Origin: an uncultured Eubacteriales bacterium
GTDB taxonomy: Bacteria; Bacillota; Clostridia; Christensenellales; UBA1242
NCBI GenBank assembly: GCA_905203455.1
Contig: CAJKVX010000039.1
Coordinates: 1 to 8,901 of the forward strand
Reading direction: 5' to 3'
DNA: 8,901 nt
In this document: in pieces, positions 6,036-8,901 of the stretch
Position numbering within the stretch: position 1 is the stretch's first letter
Layout: each line of letters starts with the position of its first letter
The notes under the pieces: generated by a model
Databases searched by the model: none
What the model saw: the letters and a program-made list of their open reading frames with translations, nothing else
Told to the model about the DNA's origin: nothing
Made by a program: the position numbers and the translations under genes

Positions 6036-7310
6036 CTAATTATGTTTGAATTTCTTTTTCCCTTCAATTTTATCTAAATATTCCAAAACTTCCAACTGTT
6101 TTTTATAGGTTATTTTATTTACAATTAAATTTATAATTGCCCCAAGCCCAATGCTGATTAAACTTTGAGTAACAACATAAATGCCAAATGCCGCAGATGA
6201 TGAAAGAACAAATATTACCATCATTATTGGCATAATAATTTTCATCCACTTCATTGTGCCGTTTACTTGTGGGGCAGAGTTTGAAGTTTTTTCACTTTCA
6301 GGGGTTTTGATGAACTGATTCTTTTTCACAACTTCTTGCTGTGGTTGTTTTTTGCGTTTAAGTTTGCTTGACAGTTCAGTTAAATATGTTGAAAGGAAGG
6401 TAACAACTCCTGCAAGAATGGCTAAAATATAATATCCGTTCCAGCCTGAAAGGTTTTCTTGAACAATGCTTGTAACGGTGTTGTAATGTCCTTCATCAAT
6501 AGAGTTCACAACATCAACATATTCATTGTTTACATTGCTTCCAAAAAGACCCTTTGCACTTGTTGCAAGGTTTTTAAGCCCAGAGTAGGTTGGAAGAGCA
6601 TTTGCCTTGCCATCAGTTACCCAAATGTTAGTTATCCACGCCCAAGATTCTTTTTCCTGGTTCCAGGTGCCAATTACTGCCTCTTTAACCGAATTGCTTG
6701 AACCTGCTTGCTGTGTGGCAAAGGTTTGAGCCTCGCTGATGTTTTCAATGGCAAGGGCATTATCATCTGGGTTTTCGTTATAATCAAAAGTTGGGTCGTA
6801 AGTTCCAAGGTTATCTTCGGCAAAAAGTTCGTTTACCCTTTTTGTGAACTCTTCATCATAAATTTGTGAATAGGTGGTTGTGTAAGCATTATCAAGTGCT
6901 TGGTATTGTTTAATTGCTTGGTAGGCTGAAACTTCTTTAAGAGAGGTAAATATTGAAAGGAAAACAAGCAAGGTTACAACCAAGTTAATAAGCATGATAA
7001 CGCAAGAGGCACCAATGTTATAGCCCTGTTTTTTGTAAAGGGCTTGTGTTTGAAGTTGCAACGCCTGGTTGTTGTTTGCATATTTTTTTTGAAGTTTTGC
7101 AATTTGTGGCGCACACTTTTGTTGAACAAGTGTGCTTTTTTTTGTTGACCACTTAATAAAAAAGTCAAGTGGAGAAAGGCAAACTTTAACAAGAAGGGTG
7201 AACAAAATAATAGTCCATGCATAGTTTGCAACACCTGACTGAATCCAATTTAAAATTATAACCCACAACCCAGAAGGGGCGGTTAGTTCTGCTAAAATTA
7301 AATTACCCAT
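6036..7310 (-). CDS. yidC: YidC/Oxa1 family membrane protein insertase, enlarged
   Basis: A 424-residue inner membrane insertase, clearly longer than the 250-290 usual for Gram-positive YidC. Core segments are recognisable: TM1 at about 28-48 (AWTIILFTLL...), TM2 at 101-122, the W-rich turn WAWITNIW (223-230), TM at 291-311 (YYILAILAGVVTFLSTYLTE) and the last pair at about 355-397. The extra length lies outside the membrane: about 100 residues between TM2 and the W-rich turn, and about 60 between that turn and the next helix. The groove position where the family usually has Arg (L-V-R-L) is Lys42. There is no lipobox. The ATG has AAAGGAGA (7317-7324). It overlaps yidD by 13 bases, so expression is coupled. 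Confidence 0.95.
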   Translation of the reverse strand: MGNLILAELTAPSGLWVIILNWIQSGVANYAWTIILFTLLVKVCLSPLDFFIKWSTKKSTLVQQKCAPQIAKLQKKYANNNQALQLQTQALYKKQGYNIGASCVIMLINLVVTLLVFLSIFTSLKEVSAYQAIKQYQALDNAYTTTYSQIYDEEFTKRVNELFAEDNLGTYDPTFDYNENPDDNALAIENISEAQTFATQQAGSSNSVKEAVIGTWNQEKESWAWITNIWVTDGKANALPTYSGLKNLATSAKGLFGSNVNNEYVDVVNSIDEGHYNTVTSIVQENLSGWNGYYILAILAGVVTFLSTYLTELSSKLKRKKQPQQEVVKKNQFIKTPESEKTSNSAPQVNGTMKWMKIIMPIMMVIFVLSSSAAFGIYVVTQSLISIGLGAIINLIVNKITYKKQLEVLEYLDKIEGKKKFKHN

Positions 7311-7573
7311 TTAAAATCTCCTTTAAGGTTATATGGCACGGGGTCAAGCCCGCCTTTTGACCATGGGTTGCACCTAAAAATTCGTTTAGTTGCAAGAAAG
7401 GTTCCCCTAACAAAGCCCCATTTAGACAAACTTATTATTGCGTAAGTTGAGCAACTTGGAACAAACCTGCATGAGTGTGGCAGAAGGGGAGAAATGCAAA
7501 ACTTATAAATGCAAACTGCCCCCAAAGCCATAAGACTTGGAATGCTTATAATAAATTTAAACAGGCTTATCAC
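7298..7573 (-). CDS. yidD: Membrane protein insertion efficiency factor YidD
   Basis: A 91-residue small membrane-associated protein that assists YidC-dependent insertion. Family motifs are clear: ISPLLPHSCRFVPSCSTYA (residues 27-45) and RCNPWSKGGLDPVP (67-80), with the conserved Cys residues. I use the GTG at 7573 because an AGGGC site lies just upstream and no ribosome site precedes the next ATG (7531). The GTG start gives about 12 more N-terminal residues than many relatives have, so the shorter start is not excluded. It overlaps rnpA by 17 bases and yidC by 13, the usual order in Bacillota. Confidence 0.93.
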   Translation of the reverse strand: MISLFKFIISIPSLMALGAVCIYKFCISPLLPHSCRFVPSCSTYAIISLSKWGFVRGTFLATKRIFRCNPWSKGGLDPVPYNLKGDFKWVI

Positions 7574-7907
7574 AAATAAGCCCTGCCTTGTTTAAAAGAA
7601 TTTCAAGTTCGCTTTTAATTTGATTTAAGTTGCAAGTTGCAATGCTTGGTCTTGCCACAATAATTAAGTTAAAGTTGTTTTTAAGGTTCGACAAAAATGG
7701 GAACACAGCAACTCTTAACAATCTTTTGGTGTGATTTCTTATTACTGCATTACCCACTTTTTTTGTAACAGAAAGACCAATTTTAATGTTTTTGTTTTTA
7801 CTTTTTGTGTAATAAATAATAATATTTTTTGAGGCCTTTGATTGCCCAGTTTTAAAAGTGTAATTAAATTGGTATTTCTTTTTTAACCTATATTTTTGTT
7901 TAAGCAT
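7557..7907 (-). CDS. rnpA: Ribonuclease P protein component
   Basis: A 116-residue basic protein subunit of RNase P, which helps the catalytic RNA remove 5' leaders from tRNA precursors. The hallmark RNR region is present at about residues 50-65 (KVGNAVIRNHTKRLLR); the family usually has R-N-R-x-K-R, so residue 59 is His where Arg is typical. The N-terminal YRLKKKYQFNYTFKTG also fits the family. Length is normal. Its ATG overlaps the rpmH stop in the sequence TAATG, the classic rpmH-rnpA coupling, and no strong ribosome binding site is seen. The gene overlaps yidD by 17 bases. Confidence 0.96.
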   Translation of the reverse strand: MLKQKYRLKKKYQFNYTFKTGQSKASKNIIIYYTKSKNKNIKIGLSVTKKVGNAVIRNHTKRLLRVAVFPFLSNLKNNFNLIIVARPSIATCNLNQIKSELEILLNKAGLICDKPV

Positions 7908-7984
7908 TAGGCAGCCAGTCTTGCTCTGCCTTTATTTCTTCTGCGTGCAAGAACATTTCTTCCGCCTTTTGTTCTCATTCTCAT
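7907..7984 (-). pseudogene. rpmH: 3' half of rpmH (ribosomal protein L34), 5' half missing
   Basis: The last 25 or so codons encode the highly conserved C-terminal part of L34 (R-M-x-T-K-G-G-R-N-V-L-A-R-R-R-x-K-G-R-x-R-L). They end in a TAA that overlaps the rnpA start, exactly as in ordinary rpmH-rnpA operons. The expected N-terminal 19 or so residues (beginning M-K-R/T-x-Y-Q-P in the family) and the rpmH promoter are absent; gpV-like sequence occupies that place in frame. L34 is normally only about 44 residues, so nearly half is missing. The fragment should not be read as a working L34 gene unless the native 5' part is found elsewhere. Confidence 0.85.
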
Positions 7985-8332
7985 TATTGAATTTTTTTTA
8001 TTCACTTTAGTAATCGGTTTATTTTGACTGTGATATATACTCCCCAAGATTATTCCGTTACTAATTTTTCCTCCTATAAAGCCTATCACCACAACATCTC
8101 CAACGTCGGGAATGATGACACTTCCCCTTTTTTTGGAGGCCATAGATTGAATAACCGGTAAATAAGGAGTTTCTAGCTTCAAGTCTGGAATAAGAGCTTT
8201 AACTTTATTAAGATTTGATTTGTCGTTTAGGCTCGTAACAACTCCAAGCTTTAGCCCTCTCATGCCGCTGCCACCGCCTCTTCCACCTCCATTGCCACCG
8301 ATACCCATATCGTAAAACATATTATAAGACAA
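7907..8332 (-). CDS. In-frame chimera: phage baseplate protein V-like OB domain joined to the C-terminal half of ribosomal protein L34
   Basis: A 141-residue frame made of two unrelated parts. Residues 1 to about 116 resemble phage baseplate assembly protein V and the VgrG OB-fold: a Gly-rich leader (GIGGNGGGRGGGSG), then GVVTSLND, KVKALIPDL, LPVIQSMASKKRGSVIIP, DVGDVVVIGFIGG and GIILGSIYH. The remaining 25 or so residues (RTKGGRNVLARRRNKGRARL) are the C-terminal half of L34 and would not belong on a spike protein. The TTG at 8332 is preferred because AAGGAG is 8 bases upstream; the GTG at 8341 sits against that site, and ATG codons occur at 8320 and 8308. The gpV part uses CTA Leu three times and ATC Ile three times in about 115 codons, rare in mnmE. 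The frame is probably an assembly or recombination product, not a functional protein. Confidence 0.85.
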   Translation of the reverse strand: MSYNMFYDMGIGGNGGGRGGGSGMRGLKLGVVTSLNDKSNLNKVKALIPDLKLETPYLPVIQSMASKKRGSVIIPDVGDVVVIGFIGGKISNGIILGSIYHSQNKPITKVNKKNSIMRMRTKGGRNVLARRRNKGRARLAA

Positions 8333-8344
8333 ATAAATCACTCC

Positions 8345-8901
8345 TTATTTTAAAAGACTTGAAAGTGCTCCTACCGCTCCTGAAAGCGCTCCTCCTATAC
8401 CGCCCCCTTGCGGTGTATATTTGTAAGCCGACAAATGAATATTTGTTGTATATTCCCCTGAGTCAAAATTACAATAATGTTGTATGCCCGTAATCACATA
8501 GGAGTTATCTATAGGAATTCCAAAGCCTGACAGTTTAAGTTTAGATGCTAATTCTATTTTAGGGTCTCCTTCGATTTCTAACTCAGTTTGAGCTAGGTTA
8601 AGAGACCGCTGCTCTAAAATTGAATTTGCAAGATTTTGAGCTTCTTTTACAGACGTAACTGTTTCATCATAAACAGTAATTGTGCTGTTTAAACTCGAAA
8701 TCATCCCCAAGGTATCCTTCCCTGAACCTACTCCGCCTTCAACCTTGCTCACCTTCGTTTCTAACGGTTTATTTATATCTTTATCGTTTATACTCTTTAC
8801 TTCAACAAATTTTGGTATTCCGAAAGGACTTGCTCTAAATGTCACTTTTCTAACATTTTGTGACGGCGATATGACTTTAGTTTTAGATACAACACCTTTT
8901 A
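8345..8901 (-). CDS. Phage late control gene D-like baseplate hub protein, 5' end beyond window
   Basis: The last 184 codons of a gene whose frame stays open to the right edge, so an internal GTG at 8845 is not its start. The C-terminal region matches the gpD/gp27-like hub proteins of phage tails and contractile injection systems: an A-N-S-I-L-E-Q-R helix, EIEGDPKIELASKLKLSG, then NSYVITGIQHYCN and GEYTTNIHLSAYKY, followed by a Gly/Ala-rich tail (QGGGIGGALSGAVGALSSLL). In such machines this protein forms the hub on which the gpV-type spike sits. It ends 12 bases before the gpV-like start, and its stop codon overlaps that gene's ribosome binding site, so the pair is coupled. Prophage, tail-like bacteriocin and extracellular injection system cannot be told apart here. 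Confidence 0.8.
   Translation of the reverse strand, partial: KGVVSKTKVISPSQNVRKVTFRASPFGIPKFVEVKSINDKDINKPLETKVSKVEGGVGSGKDTLGMISSLNSTITVYDETVTSVKEAQNLANSILEQRSLNLAQTELEIEGDPKIELASKLKLSGFGIPIDNSYVITGIQHYCNFDSGEYTTNIHLSAYKYTPQGGGIGGALSGAVGALSSLLK

Noticed and set aside
8341..8341. GTG at 8341 as the start of the gpV-like frame
   Set aside because: The AAGGAG site lies directly against it, leaving no spacer; the TTG at 8332 is properly spaced.
8845..8845. GTG at 8845 as the start of the gpD-like gene
   Set aside because: The frame continues upstream to the window edge without a stop, so this Val codon is internal to a truncated gene.
1..8901. CRISPR arrays, tRNA or rRNA genes, insertion sequences
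   Set aside because: I saw no regularly spaced repeats, no cloverleaf or rRNA-like segments, and no transposase or terminal inverted repeats.

Overview
The window looks like low-GC, AT-rich Bacillota DNA, probably an uncultured Clostridia-type genome. The grounds are the A+T-rich intergenic DNA, strong AGGAG-type ribosome binding sites, and the classic Bacillota origin-proximal gene set rpmH-rnpA-yidD-yidC-jag plus mnmE-mnmG. I cannot name a genus.

Layout, left to right. Bases 1-325 hold a short reading frame open at the left edge (3-170, coding status uncertain) and an imperfect direct repeat. An HU-type nucleoid protein gene follows on the minus strand with a clear terminator (327-356). 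Next, also minus, is an unrecognised 108-residue three-helix membrane protein with its own near-consensus promoter. Divergent from it on the plus strand is mnmE, then a GNAT acetyltransferase gene, then mnmG. These three are tightly packed and end at a strong hairpin terminator (about 5229-5267). Convergent to them on the minus strand is rnpA-yidD-yidC-jag, with genes overlapping by 1 to 17 bases. The rightmost 0.9 kb, still minus strand, is baseplate-type DNA from a phage or contractile injection system: a gpD-like hub protein (cut by the window edge) and a gpV-like OB-fold spike-base protein.

How the genes work together. MnmE and MnmG form the complex that makes the 5-aminomethyl-type modification at tRNA wobble uridine 34. 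RnpA is the protein subunit of RNase P. YidD and YidC serve membrane protein insertion, and Jag/KhpB is the RNA-binding partner usually encoded beside them. L34 (rpmH) normally heads this operon.

The most striking feature is at 7907-8332. The last 25 or so codons of rpmH are intact and joined to rnpA in the normal TAATG overlap, but the first half of L34 is missing. In its place, in frame, is the gpV-like baseplate gene. The junction lies where the two protein families would look alike (an R-T-K-G-G stretch). An assembly chimera or recombination through microhomology is therefore more likely than a functional fusion. Other points: mnmE-mnmG is inverted relative to jag compared with the usual order, a foreign-looking GNAT gene sits inside the mnmE-mnmG operon, and YidC is enlarged by two extra segments.
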